NCBI RefSeq assembly: GCF_014652915.1
Contig: NZ_BMZS01000010.1
Span: 1 to 64,000, forward strand
Length of the DNA stretch: 64,000 nucleotides
Direction of reading: 5' to 3'
Source: Thalassobaculum fulvum
GTDB lineage: Bacteria; Pseudomonadota; Alphaproteobacteria; Thalassobaculales; Thalassobaculaceae
The notes beneath the pieces are model-generated. The model worked only from the letters and a program-made list of their open reading frames with translations, made no database searches and was not told the DNA's origin. This document shows, piece by piece, positions 27,124 to 35,430 of this stretch (its first letter is position 1; each line of letters starts with the position of its first letter). A program made the translations under genes and the position numbers.

Positions 27124-28149
27124 ATGGACACACTGTCTGACACCTTGCGCGCGAGCGGTGCTGCGGCCGGACCGGAGAAATCCGGGCTGTCGGTCGTCGT
27201 GCCGGCCTTCAACGAAGCCGACAACCTGGATCCCCTGATCGCCCGGCTGGTCGCCGCGCTGGAGCGCATCGGCCTGCCGTTCGAGATCCTGCTGGTCGAC
27301 GACTGCAGCGCCGACGACACCTGGCTGCGGCTCGCCGAGCTGAACCGGGGCGACCCGCGGATCAAGGGGCTGCGGTTCAGCCGCAATTTCGGCAAGGAGA
27401 TCGCGCTGGCGGCCGGGCTGCGGCACGCAACCGGTGCGGCCGTGGTGCTGATGGACGCCGACCTGCAGCACCCGCCCGAGCTGATCGGGACCTTCGTCGA
27501 GGAATGGCGCAAGGGCGCGCAGATCGTCTACGGCCAGCGCGACCGGACCGGCGAGCATCCGGGGCTGCGGCGCTGGCTGACGCGGCGCTTCTACCGGCTG
27601 TTCGAGGCGGTCGGCGAGGTCAAGCTGATGCGCGACGGCGGCGACTTCGCGCTGTTCGACCGCCGCGTCGTCGATGCCCTGAACGCCCTGCCGGAGCGCG
27701 GACGGTTCGGCAAGGGCCTGTACGCCTGGGTCGGGTTCCGCCGGGTGGCGGTGCCGTTCGTGCCGGACCGGCGCCATGCCGGGCATACCCGCTGGTCGTT
27801 CTGGCGGCTGTGGATGCTGGCGCTCGACGCGGTGACGGCGTTCAGCGTGCTGCCGCTCAGGATCTGGTCGTATCTCGGCGTGCTGGTCTCGCTGGTGTCG
27901 CTGGCCTACGGCGCTTTCATCACGCTGCGCACGCTGATCGAGGGCATCGACGTGCCGGGCTACGCCTCGCTGATGGTGGCGGTGGCGTTCTTCGGCGGCG
28001 TCCAGCTCATCACCCTCGGCGTTCTCGGCGAGTATCTCGGCCGGGTGTTCACCGAGGTGAAGCGCCGGCCGCTGTACATCGTCGACACCTCGGTCGGGCT
28101 CGACGAGGTGGTCGAGATCGGCCTGGCGCGCGGACCGGACCGGCCATGA
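27124..28149 (+). CDS. GtrB/dolichol-phosphate-mannosyltransferase-like glycosyltransferase (GT2)
   Basis: A 341-residue GT2 enzyme that should link a nucleotide sugar to undecaprenyl phosphate at the inner membrane. The catalytic domain contains SVVVPAFNEADNLDPL, LLVDDCSADDT and the DxD-containing LMDADLQHPPEL. GGDFALFDRRVVDAL and RWSFWRLWMLALDAV follow, then two C-terminal membrane helices (about 245-265 and 280-300) as in GtrB and ArnC. It overlaps the next gene as ATGA. It probably makes the lipid-linked sugar used by the downstream YfhO-like protein. Confidence 0.88.
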   Translation: MDTLSDTLRASGAAAGPEKSGLSVVVPAFNEADNLDPLIARLVAALERIGLPFEILLVDDCSADDTWLRLAELNRGDPRIKGLRFSRNFGKEIALAAGLRHATGAAVVLMDADLQHPPELIGTFVEEWRKGAQIVYGQRDRTGEHPGLRRWLTRRFYRLFEAVGEVKLMRDGGDFALFDRRVVDALNALPERGRFGKGLYAWVGFRRVAVPFVPDRRHAGHTRWSFWRLWMLALDAVTAFSVLPLRIWSYLGVLVSLVSLAYGAFITLRTLIEGIDVPGYASLMVAVAFFGGVQLITLGVLGEYLGRVFTEVKRRPLYIVDTSVGLDEVVEIGLARGPDRP

Positions 28150-30464
28150 TCGAGGCGGATCGCGGGGCTGCCCGGGACATGGCGGTCGCGTTGGGAGCGG
28201 TCTGTATCGCCTGGCTGGTACTCGCCTGGCCATGGCTGATCGACGGGCTGACCATCCCGTGGGACGCCAAGATCCATTTCCAGGCGATGCTGCGCTGGCT
28301 GGCCGCCCATCTTGCGGAGGGCGACTGGCCGATGTGGATGCCGGAGACGTTCGGCGGCCGCCCGGCGCTCGGCGACCCGCAGTCGATGGTGCTGTCGCCC
28401 GGCTTCCTGGCGGTGGCGGCGCTCGACCCCGACCCGTCGGTCCATGCCGGCGATGCGGTGGTGCTGGTCGAGCTGCTGTTGGGAGGGCTGGCGACCGCGC
28501 TGTTCGGCCTGCGCCGCGGCTGGCACCCGGCGGCGGCGGTGCTGGCCGCGCTGGCGATAATGGCCGGCGGCTCGGCCTCGGCCCGGCTGCAGCACACCCT
28601 GCTGGTCCAGAGCTACGCCTTCGTGCCGGTGGTCCTGCTGGCGCTCGACGCCGCGCTCGACCGGCCGGCGGCCGGGCGGGCGATCCTCGCCGGGGCGGCG
28701 ATCGGCTGGCTGGCGGTCGGCCGCGACCAGGTCGCGTATCTCGGCCTGATCGGCCTCGGCGCGTTCGTAGTGGCCCGGCTGGTGGCGGCGCCGGACCGCG
28801 CGGATTTCCTGCGGCGGCGCTGGCCGGCCGGGCTGCTGGCGGTCCTGGTGGCGGCCCTGGTGGCGGCGGTCCCGGTGCTGGCCACTCTGGAATTCGCGGC
28901 GGTCAGCAACCGGCCGGCCTACGCCTTCGAGTTCGGGGCCAGGCAGTCGCTGCCGCCGGTCGCCTTCCTGACCATGCTGGTGCCGGACCTGTTCGGCTCG
29001 GTGAGCTCCGATCTCGGCTACTGGGGGCCGGGCAGCAGGGCGTGGACTCCGCTGGTGCCGGTCGACCGGACCATCGTTCAGCTCTATCTGGGTGCCGTGC
29101 CGGCGGTGCTGGTGCTGTGGCTGGGCGTGCTGCGCGGCCGGCTGCTGCACGGCGACGGACGGCCGGTGGCGGCGCTGCTGCTGTTCTTCCTGGTGTACGC
29201 GCTGGGGCGCTACACGCCGGCCTTCCAGCCGGTGTTCGAGTGGCTGCCGGGAGTCGACAGGTTCCGGCGGCCGGCCGACGCGACCTTCGCGCTCGGGGCG
29301 GTGCTGGCGCTCGCCGCCGGCTGGCTGTGCGACCGGGCGATCCGCGAAGGGCTGCCGCCGGTTCCCCGTTGGCGGATCGCGGTCGAGGCCGCCGTCGGGC
29401 TCGGCTTGCTGGCGCTGGCGGCCTGGGTCGCCGGGGGTCGCGGACGGCTCGAGCAGGCGCTGCCGGCGCTCGCAACCTCGCTGGTGCTCGCGGTGGTCGC
29501 GGTGGCGCTCGTCGGGCTGGCCTGCGCCCGCCGCGGCCTCCTCATCCGGCAGTTGGCGGTCGTCGCGCTGGTCGCCCTGACCGTCCTGGATCTGCGGGTG
29601 TTCAACGCCGGCTCGCCGCTCAATGCCCGGCCGGTCGATCCCTATGCCGTGCTCGACGAGCCGGATGGCGTGCCGCTGGCCGCGTGGCTGGAGCGCGAGG
29701 TGGCGGCAATCGAGGCCCGCGACGGCCCGGTGCGGGTCGAGGTCCTGGGTCTCGGCGGGGTCTGGCAGAACGCGTCGCTGGCGCTCGGGCTGGAGAACAC
29801 CCTCGGCTACAACCCGCTGCGCCTCGCCGACTACGACACGGCGGTCGGCGCCCGCCAGAACTCGCACCGCCCCGAGCGGCGGTTCGGGACCCTGATGACC
29901 GGCTATCGCTCGGACTTCGCCGACCTGCTCGGCGTCCGGCTGATCGTGCTCGGCGCGCCGATGGAAACGGTCGACCCGGGGAATGCGCCGTCGTTCGCCG
30001 CGCCGCGCCGCATCGGACCAGCCTGGGTGTACGACAACCCGCGTGCCGTGCCGCGGGCGCTGTTCGTCGGCCGTGAGGGCGCGCATCCGTACGACCCCGC
30101 GACAATGGTGGCGGCCGGCGGCCTGCCGGCTCTGGACTGGCGGCGCGAGGCGCTGATCGACCCGCTGCCCGAGGAAACGGCGGACGCCGTCGGCGGCCCG
30201 GCCGGCAGGGTCCGCATCGTCCACCGCCGCAGCGACCGCATCGACCTGGAGGTGACGGCGGCGCGCGACGGCTTCGTGGTGCTGCACGACATGGCCTATC
30301 CGGGGTGGGTCGTGTATGTCGACGGCATGCCGCAGGAGCCGCGCCGAGCCAACGTCCTGTTCATGGCGGCGGCGGTGCCGGCCGGCCGGCACGCCGTGTC
30401 GTTCGCCTACGAGCCGTTGGCGCCGCGCCACCTGCTGTCGCTCCTGTCCGGCGGCGAGCGGTGA
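28146..30464 (+). CDS. YfhO-like polytopic membrane glycosyltransferase
   Basis: A 772-residue membrane protein with a dozen or more helices in the first 500 residues and a soluble C-terminal domain after about 500. N-terminal motifs PWDAKIHFQAMLRW, FGGRPALGDPQSMVLSPG and HTLLVQSYAFVP resemble the bacterial YfhO family. The C-terminal part contains VVLHDMAYPGWVVYVDG and FAYEPLAPRHL, also YfhO-like. In Bacillus, YfhO transfers a sugar from the lipid carrier made by CsbB (a GtrB relative) to an envelope polymer. The neighbours fit that role. It overlaps the genes on each side by four bases. Confidence 0.82.
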   Translation: MIEADRGAARDMAVALGAVCIAWLVLAWPWLIDGLTIPWDAKIHFQAMLRWLAAHLAEGDWPMWMPETFGGRPALGDPQSMVLSPGFLAVAALDPDPSVHAGDAVVLVELLLGGLATALFGLRRGWHPAAAVLAALAIMAGGSASARLQHTLLVQSYAFVPVVLLALDAALDRPAAGRAILAGAAIGWLAVGRDQVAYLGLIGLGAFVVARLVAAPDRADFLRRRWPAGLLAVLVAALVAAVPVLATLEFAAVSNRPAYAFEFGARQSLPPVAFLTMLVPDLFGSVSSDLGYWGPGSRAWTPLVPVDRTIVQLYLGAVPAVLVLWLGVLRGRLLHGDGRPVAALLLFFLVYALGRYTPAFQPVFEWLPGVDRFRRPADATFALGAVLALAAGWLCDRAIREGLPPVPRWRIAVEAAVGLGLLALAAWVAGGRGRLEQALPALATSLVLAVVAVALVGLACARRGLLIRQLAVVALVALTVLDLRVFNAGSPLNARPVDPYAVLDEPDGVPLAAWLEREVAAIEARDGPVRVEVLGLGGVWQNASLALGLENTLGYNPLRLADYDTAVGARQNSHRPERRFGTLMTGYRSDFADLLGVRLIVLGAPMETVDPGNAPSFAAPRRIGPAWVYDNPRAVPRALFVGREGAHPYDPATMVAAGGLPALDWRREALIDPLPEETADAVGGPAGRVRIVHRRSDRIDLEVTAARDGFVVLHDMAYPGWVVYVDGMPQEPRRANVLFMAAAVPAGRHAVSFAYEPLAPRHLLSLLSGGER

Positions 30465-30853
30465 CGCTTCCGGGCCTCACGCTGCTGCGGCAGTTCGTCG
30501 GCTTCGCGGCGGTCGGCGCGTTCGGGCTGACCGCGCACTACGCGGTGCTGACCGCCGCGGTCGAACTGGCCGGGGTCGACCCGGTGGCGGCGTCGGTCGC
30601 CGGTTTCCTGGTCGGGGCGCTGGTGAACTACGGGCTGAACCGTCGCCTGGTGTTCCGCTCGACGCGGGCGCACCGGACGGCCGGTCCGCGGTTCGTCGCG
30701 GTCGCCGGCAGCGGCCTAGTGCTCAACGCCGTCCTGATGACCGTGCTGGTCGACTGGCTGGGTGTGTACTACCTGGCCGCCCAGGTGCTGGTGACCGGCG
30801 GCCTGACGGTCTGGCATTTCGCGCTGAACAAGGTCTGGACGTTCCGCACCTGA
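30461..30853 (+). CDS. GtrA-family small flippase-like membrane protein
   Basis: A 130-residue GtrA/DPMS-like protein of four membrane helices. LRQFVGFAAVGAFGLTAHY and GALVNYGLNRRLVFRST are the family hallmarks, ending WHFALNKVWTFRT. It is thought to flip undecaprenyl-phosphate sugars across the inner membrane. It starts with GTG at 30461 inside the YfhO stop, completing a three-gene GtrB-YfhO-GtrA unit. Confidence 0.88.
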   Translation: MTLPGLTLLRQFVGFAAVGAFGLTAHYAVLTAAVELAGVDPVAASVAGFLVGALVNYGLNRRLVFRSTRAHRTAGPRFVAVAGSGLVLNAVLMTVLVDWLGVYYLAAQVLVTGGLTVWHFALNKVWTFRT

Positions 30854-30863
30854 CCCGGGTCAG
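30850..30863. repeat. perfect palindrome across two convergent stop codons
   Basis: CTGACCCGGGTCAG is a 14-bp palindrome containing the TGA of the GtrA gene (30851-30853) and the TGA of the convergent methyltransferase (30860-30862 complement). It may form a 5-bp stem with a 4-base loop in either transcript. No T-run follows. A weak bidirectional terminator or coincidence. Confidence 0.35.
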
Positions 30864-31846
30864 CCTGGCAGCGGACGCCGACGTCGCCGCCTGGGCGCGG
30901 CGACCGGCGGCTCGATGCGGTCGCGGAGAGCGGCGGCCGGGCGCTCGAACACCATGACGTGGCCCTCGATGGTGTCCGTGCCGTCGCGGCGAAGCGCCGC
31001 GCGCTGGTGGTGGCGGACCGCCAGCCCGGCCGCGGCGGCGGCCCGCGCGACGTATCCGGCGGAATGCGCGAACCGGCGCGACGGGCGCAGCCGGCGGTCG
31101 ACCCCGGGGCCGTCGGCCTCGGCGGCCTCGACCGTCACGGCCAGCATGCCGCCGGCGGCCAGGCGGTCCGCGGCGGCGGCGAAGAACGGCTCGAGGTCGC
31201 CGAGATAGATCAGCACGTCGGCGGCGGTGATCAGGTCGAACTTCCGGGTTTCGCCGGCCAGGTGGTCGATCAGCTCGGCGGTGTGCAGGACGTCGTACAC
31301 GCCCTTGCCGGCGGCCTGGGCTATCATCGCGCCGGACAGGTCGATGCCCTCCATCCAGGCCGCACGGGCCCGCAGCCGCTCGCCCATCAGCCCGGTGCCG
31401 CAGCCGAGGTCGAGAACCGCGCCGAAGCCCGCCTCCGCCCCCCTGATCCCGTCGATCGCCTGCAGCAGGTGCTGGGGCGCCCGGTAGCCGAGCCCGATCA
31501 GCAGCGACTGCTCGAACCGCGGCGCGTACTCGTCGAACAGCGCGGCGACATAGGCGGCCGGCAGGGCGTCGGGGGCCGGCGTCGCGCCGAGCAGGGCGAG
31601 CAGCGGCAGGGCACCGTGCCGGTCCTCGGGGATGAGCGCGAGATAGCGCGTGAACGCTGCGACCGCCCGGTCGCGCTGGCCGGCGGCCATGGCGCTCTCG
31701 CCGATCAGGAAGTGCAGTTCCGGCCAGTCCGGGGTCAGCTCGAGGGTCTGCTCGAGCACCGACAGGGCGCCGTCATGGTCGCCGTCGGCGGTGAGCGCAC
31801 GCGCGGTTTCGACGCGCCGGTCGGCTCGCAGGTCTCCCGATGTCAT
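30860..31846 (-). CDS. TPR-fused SAM-dependent methyltransferase
   Basis: A 328-residue protein with one or two tetratricopeptide-like repeats at the N-terminus (about 15-75: ALSVLEQTLELTPDWPELHF and then AVAAFTRYLALIP) followed by a class I methyltransferase domain. The SAM-binding motif I is LDLGCGTGLMGERL at about 145, and ITAADVLIYLGDLEPFF is motif IV. A basic, arginine-rich tail (AAPRRRRRRPLPG) ends it. The N-terminal repeats resemble those of 'TPR methyltransferases' that act on small molecules or peptides; the substrate is unknown. Confidence 0.82.
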   Translation of the reverse strand: MTSGDLRADRRVETARALTADGDHDGALSVLEQTLELTPDWPELHFLIGESAMAAGQRDRAVAAFTRYLALIPEDRHGALPLLALLGATPAPDALPAAYVAALFDEYAPRFEQSLLIGLGYRAPQHLLQAIDGIRGAEAGFGAVLDLGCGTGLMGERLRARAAWMEGIDLSGAMIAQAAGKGVYDVLHTAELIDHLAGETRKFDLITAADVLIYLGDLEPFFAAAADRLAAGGMLAVTVEAAEADGPGVDRRLRPSRRFAHSAGYVARAAAAAGLAVRHHQRAALRRDGTDTIEGHVMVFERPAAALRDRIEPPVAAPRRRRRRPLPG

Positions 31847-31983
31847 GGAGCGAACGAACGGATACCGGCCAGGGTGCAGGCTTCCGGGCGGGGCCGGAAG
31901 GCACTCGACGATCGACCGGGTTGTCCGAACCTCCGCGCAGCCGCGACGACGCGCGGTTCATACCACGGCCGCGGGGACGGACG

Positions 31984-32568
31984 TTAGAGGGATCTGTTGG
32001 CGAACAGCAGCCCGGTGCGTGCGAGATGCAGGGCGCCGTCGGCCTGGGCGAAGCGGCGGACCCGCCGGGTGTCCTCGGGCAGGACCTCGCAGCGGTGGCG
32101 CTTCAGGTGATCGACCCAGTACTGCAGCGGCTGCTCGTTGACGTGGTGGTACCCGCCCTGGCCCGGCGTGGCGGCGGTCATCAGGATCAGCTTCCCGCAG
32201 GCCAGCGAGGCCAGCACGTTCTCCAGGTACTTCTCGTCCACGTGCTCGACCACCTCCTGGCAGTGCACCAGGTCGACCCGGCAGTGCACGGCGGTCCGGG
32301 TCAGGTCGGCCAGGACGGTCGGATAGATCGCTCGCTCGACGTTGCTGCTGAGGCCGTCGACCGCCACCACCTGCAGGCCCTGCTTGTGGAAGTAGTGCGC
32401 GGCGTAGCCCAGCCCGCTGCCGAGATCCATGACCGAACGGAGGGCGAAACGCCTGATCAGATAGTCCCAGGCGGTCGGCGCGAAGGTGAAAGGACTGCCT
32501 TCCTTCATGTTGCCGCCGAGATGCGGGTTCGACTCGTCCAGCATCTCGGTGAGGCCGGAATAATCCAT
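31984..32568 (-). CDS. class I SAM-dependent methyltransferase
   Basis: A 194-residue methyltransferase. Motif I is VMDLGSGLGYAAHYF at about 47, with the acidic residue VVAVDGLSS, and motif IV VHCQEVVEHVDEKY contains a glutamate-valine-glutamate stretch. These resemble small O- or C-methyltransferases of sugars and lipids, although nothing identifies the acceptor. I start at the ATG at 32568, preceded by GGAG at a suitable distance, in preference to a GTG five codons earlier. It lies 137 bases upstream of the TPR-methyltransferase on the same strand. Confidence 0.78.
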   Translation of the reverse strand: MDYSGLTEMLDESNPHLGGNMKEGSPFTFAPTAWDYLIRRFALRSVMDLGSGLGYAAHYFHKQGLQVVAVDGLSSNVERAIYPTVLADLTRTAVHCRVDLVHCQEVVEHVDEKYLENVLASLACGKLILMTAATPGQGGYHHVNEQPLQYWVDHLKRHRCEVLPEDTRRVRRFAQADGALHLARTGLLFANRSL

Positions 32569-32682
32569 AAGCAAGTACTCCACTTACGTGGATCGGGCAG
32601 GGCGAATGCACATCGTGGGGTCGCCACTACCCTAGCGTGCCCGTTGCGCCCGGCGCAAGGCGGGCTCGCCTGGACTCACCGG

Positions 32683-33642
32683 TCAGCCCCGGCCCGCCGC
32701 CACCGCCGGGGCGATCGCGCACAGCATCTCGAACATCAGGTTGGCGGCGGTCACGCAGGTGATGCCGGTCGGGTCGAAGCACGGCGCCACCTCGCTGATG
32801 TCGGCGCCGACGATCGGCTTGCCGGTCAGCGAGCGCAGGATCACCTGCAGGTCGCGCGGGATCAGCCCGCCGATCTCCGGCACTGCGGTGCCCGGGCAGA
32901 ACGCCGGATCGACGCCGTCGATGTCGAGGGTGATGTAGAACGGCCGGTCGCCGAGCACCTCGTGGATCTTGGCGATCACCGCGGCGCGGCCCATCGCCTC
33001 ATAGTCGTCGATGGTGATGACGGTGAAGCCGGCGTCGATGCCGTACTGGATGTCGGCCTCCGAGAACCGGCTGCCGCGCAGGCCGATCTGCAGCGTGCGC
33101 TTGGGGTCGATCCAGCCCTCCTTGTGGCCGAGCCGCATGAAGGTGGCGTGGTTGACGGTGTCGCCGCACAGCTCCTCGAGGGTATCGGGATGGGCGTCGA
33201 ACTGCAGCACGCCGACCGGCTCGTCCGTCACCAGCCCGCGCAGGATCGGGGTCGGGATGGTGTGGTCGCCGCCGACCGAGATCGGCACGATGCGGTTCTC
33301 GCGCAGGGTCTCGAAGAAGCCCTGGATCTGGGCGATCGACTTGTCCTTGTCGAGCGGGTTGACCGGCGCGTCGCCGAGGTCGGCGACGTTGCACAGCTCG
33401 AACGGAGACACTCCGGTGGTCGGGTGCACCCGGCGGATCAGCCGAGAGGCCTCGCGCACCCCCGCCGGTCCCTGGCGGGCGCCGGTGCGGAAGTTGACGC
33501 CGAGGTCGAACGGTACGCCGACCAGCGCGACGTCGACGTCCGGCGAGACCTCGTGTCGGCGGGTGCGCATGAAGGTGGCGACGTCGGCGAACCGCGGTAC
33601 TACGGCCGCGTCCACCGGCTGGAACCTCGGATCGCCCGTCAT
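32683..33642 (-). CDS. speB: agmatinase-family ureohydrolase
   Basis: A 319-residue binuclear-manganese ureohydrolase. The metal motifs are GGDHTIPTPI, VLQFDAHPDTLEEL and TLDIDGVDPAFCPGTAVPE; the last resembles agmatinase and guanidinobutyrase/guanidinase relatives. The usual activity is hydrolysis of a guanidino compound to urea and an amine, such as agmatine to putrescine. The neighbouring M20 amidohydrolase hints at ureide or guanidine-nitrogen catabolism instead. AGGAGG precedes the ATG. The symbol is by family only. Confidence 0.85.
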   Translation of the reverse strand: MTGDPRFQPVDAAVVPRFADVATFMRTRRHEVSPDVDVALVGVPFDLGVNFRTGARQGPAGVREASRLIRRVHPTTGVSPFELCNVADLGDAPVNPLDKDKSIAQIQGFFETLRENRIVPISVGGDHTIPTPILRGLVTDEPVGVLQFDAHPDTLEELCGDTVNHATFMRLGHKEGWIDPKRTLQIGLRGSRFSEADIQYGIDAGFTVITIDDYEAMGRAAVIAKIHEVLGDRPFYITLDIDGVDPAFCPGTAVPEIGGLIPRDLQVILRSLTGKPIVGADISEVAPCFDPTGITCVTAANLMFEMLCAIAPAVAAGRG

Positions 33643-33669
33643 CGTCGCCTCCTGTCGTCTATCGGTCCG

Positions 33670-33703
33670 CCCGGTTCAACGGTCAGCCCGGTTCAACGGT
33701 CAG
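33670..33703. repeat. 17-bp perfect tandem duplication
   Basis: CCCGGTTCAACGGTCAG occurs twice in direct succession (33670-33686 and 33687-33703). The second copy includes the stop codon and last codons of the M20 hydrolase, so the first copy is a duplicated 3' end. The protein is not changed. It looks like a recent slippage event. Confidence 0.85.
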
Positions 33704-34934
33704 CCCGGGCCAGCACGGCGCCGAACAGCACCTGCAGGCCGGGCAACTGGTCCTCGAGCCGGGTGTTCTCCGCCTCGTTGTGGCTGATGCCCTCGTCGCA
33801 CGGGGTGAACAGCAGCACCGCCGGCGCGATCCGGGCGATGTGGTAGGCGTCGTGCCCGGCCTGGCTCATCATCTCGCGGTACGGCACGCCGAGGTCTCCG
33901 GCGGTGCTCCGCACCAGCTCGATCAGCTCCGGGTCGAACGCGGTTTCGCCGAAGGTCCAGGCATCGGCGACCGCAACCTCGGTGTTGGTCTCGGCGCCGC
34001 AGCCGGGGAGGGCGGCGCGGATCCGCTCCTCCATTTCGGCGGTCAGCCGCGGGTCCGGACTGCGGAAATCGACGAACAGGGTGGCCCTGTCGGAGATGAT
34101 GCCGGGGATGTTCGGCGACGCCTCGATCCGCGCCACCGTCGACTTGCCTTCGCGGTCGGCGTAGTCGTGGCCGACGCGGTCGACCATGAGTGCCACGGCG
34201 GCGGCCCCGACCAGGGCGTTCCGGCGCCGCGCCATCGGAGTCGGGCCGCTGTGGGCGTTCTCGCCGGTCACCTCTATCCGCATGCCGCGCGCCAGATAGG
34301 GGGCGGTGACGATGCCGAGCGGGATACCCGCCTCCCAGAGCTGCGGGCCCTGCTCGATGTGGATCTCGAAATAGCTGTCGATTTCGCGGCCGCCGACCGG
34401 GGCGTCGCCGGCCCAGCCGATGGCGTCCAGCGCCTCGGCCACGGTGACGCCGGCCTGGTCGGGCCGCGACAGCGCCCAGTCCAGGTCGTGCAGTCCGGCG
34501 AACACGCCCGAACACAGCATCGGCGGCGGAAACCGGCCGCCTTCCTCGTTGGTCCAGTTCACCACCTCGATGGCGCGGCGGGTGCGGATTCCGGCATCGT
34601 CGAGGGCGCGCAGGATCTCCAGCCCGGCCATCACCCCGAGGATGCCGTCGAACCGGCCGCCGGCGGCCTGGGTGTCGAGGTGGCTGCCGACCAGCACCGG
34701 CGGCAGCGTGTCGTCGGTGCCGGGGCGGCGCACGAAGGTGTTGCCGAGCCGGTCGACCGTGACGCCGTAGCCGGCCCCCTCGGCCCACGACCGGAACAGG
34801 TCGCGCATCTGGCCGTCGGCCTCGGACAGGGTCAGTCGGGCCAGGCCGCCGTGCGGGCCGGCGCCGATCTCGGCCGAGGCCAGGATGGTGTTCCAGAAGC
34901 GGTCGCCGTCGACGGCGGGCAGGTTTCGGGTCAT
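33693..34934 (-). CDS. M20-family Zn-dependent amidohydrolase (AllC/HyuC-like)
   Basis: A 413-residue enzyme of the allantoate amidohydrolase / N-carbamoyl-L-amino-acid hydrolase family. Metal and catalytic motifs are LVGSHLDTQAAGGRFDGILG, NWTNEEGGRFPP (Glu-Glu), EIHIEQGPQLWEAG and, near the C-terminus, SQAGHDAYHIA and GISHNEAE. A dimerisation lid sits between about 210 and 325. It cleaves ureido compounds to release CO2 and ammonia. It lies 50 bases upstream of the agmatinase-like gene on the same strand. Allantoate, ureidopropionate and N-carbamoyl amino acids are all possible substrates. Confidence 0.85.
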   Translation of the reverse strand: MTRNLPAVDGDRFWNTILASAEIGAGPHGGLARLTLSEADGQMRDLFRSWAEGAGYGVTVDRLGNTFVRRPGTDDTLPPVLVGSHLDTQAAGGRFDGILGVMAGLEILRALDDAGIRTRRAIEVVNWTNEEGGRFPPPMLCSGVFAGLHDLDWALSRPDQAGVTVAEALDAIGWAGDAPVGGREIDSYFEIHIEQGPQLWEAGIPLGIVTAPYLARGMRIEVTGENAHSGPTPMARRRNALVGAAAVALMVDRVGHDYADREGKSTVARIEASPNIPGIISDRATLFVDFRSPDPRLTAEMEERIRAALPGCGAETNTEVAVADAWTFGETAFDPELIELVRSTAGDLGVPYREMMSQAGHDAYHIARIAPAVLLFTPCDEGISHNEAENTRLEDQLPGLQVLFGAVLARADR

Positions 34935-34979
34935 GGCGCTGGTCCGTCGGGTGAGGGCCGTCGGGCGGGAACCCGAATG

Positions 34980-35066
34980 GTAAACCGTCCTTCACCTTGT
35001 TCGCCAAGGGTTCGTTCATCCCCGTCCGCCATTCTGCCGGTCTGACGACGGATGGGGAGATCCGAC
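34980..35066 (+). promoter_or_regulatory. leader copy 1 (shared with 35343-35430)
   Basis: This 87-base leader ends at the start codon of a small ORF. It matches a second leader 363 bases later: GTAA-N7-TT(A/C)ACC, then TGTTCGCCAA, N4 and TCGTTCA at identical spacing, and both end with a GGAGATC(C)GAC ribosome-binding region. The GTAA-N7-TTCA part is a degenerate CtrA-like motif. The conserved blocks suggest a common promoter or 5'-UTR element. Confidence 0.6.
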
Positions 35067-35270
35067 ATGGTCGACGTCGTTGCCGGCGGTATCAGCCAGG
35101 TTCAACCGACTTTCTCGGCGAAGGCGAGCGCGCCGCCGCCGCCTCCGGCCGCCAAGCCGGTCGGCGCGACCGGCAGCCTGCCGGGCCAGGCCGGCGCCGG
35201 CCTCGGCGACCTGCAGAGCGTCGCGGCGTCGTCGGTGGCGCGCGGGCAGATCGTCGACATCGCGGCTTGA
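35067..35270 (+). CDS. small unknown protein behind leader copy 1
   Basis: A 67-residue protein with a GGGGAGATCCGAC ribosome-binding site. It is alanine-, glycine- and proline-rich with a PPPPP run near residue 23 and no membrane segment or signal peptide. I do not recognise a family. It may be a small structural or motility-associated protein, but that is a guess from its leader, which matches that of another tiny ORF and a CtrA-like site. It is divergent from the M20 hydrolase gene. Confidence 0.6.
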   Translation: MVDVVAGGISQVQPTFSAKASAPPPPPAAKPVGATGSLPGQAGAGLGDLQSVAASSVARGQIVDIAA

Positions 35271-35280
35271 GGGAGCACAG

Positions 35281-35346
35281 ATGGCGCTGTCGCATCCGTC
35301 AGTTGCCGTCCGGCGGGCCGCGATCGAGGCTGGGACGGGCCGGTAA
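35281..35346 (+). CDS. tiny ORF with good ribosome-binding site
   Basis: A 21-codon ORF (MALSHPSVAVRRA...) starts ten bases after the previous stop, behind GAGGGAGCACAG, a strong ribosome-binding site. Its TAA stop forms the GTAA of the next leader's conserved motif. It could be a real micropeptide, a leader peptide that controls the following gene, or chance. There is no homology evidence. Confidence 0.35.
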   Translation: MALSHPSVAVRRAAIEAGTGR

Positions 35347-35430
35347 CGGGTCCTTAACCCTGTTCGCCAACAAATCGTTCACGCCGACCTGTCATCCTGA
35401 AGTCGGATCCAGCAGAAAGCGGAGATCGAC
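35343..35430 (+). promoter_or_regulatory. leader copy 2 with CtrA-like GTAA-N7-TTAACC
   Basis: This 88-base leader shares blocks and spacing with 34980-35066, but here the first block is GTAA-N7-TTAACC (35343-35359), closer to the CtrA consensus TTAA-N7-TTAA. TGTTCGCCAA and TCGTTCA follow. The start codon ends it, behind GCGGAGATCGAC. Confidence 0.6.

Noticed and set aside
25882-28233. A long minus-strand open frame through the monooxygenase, YdjC and GtrB genes
   Set aside because: Low complexity and in conflict with three recognised genes.
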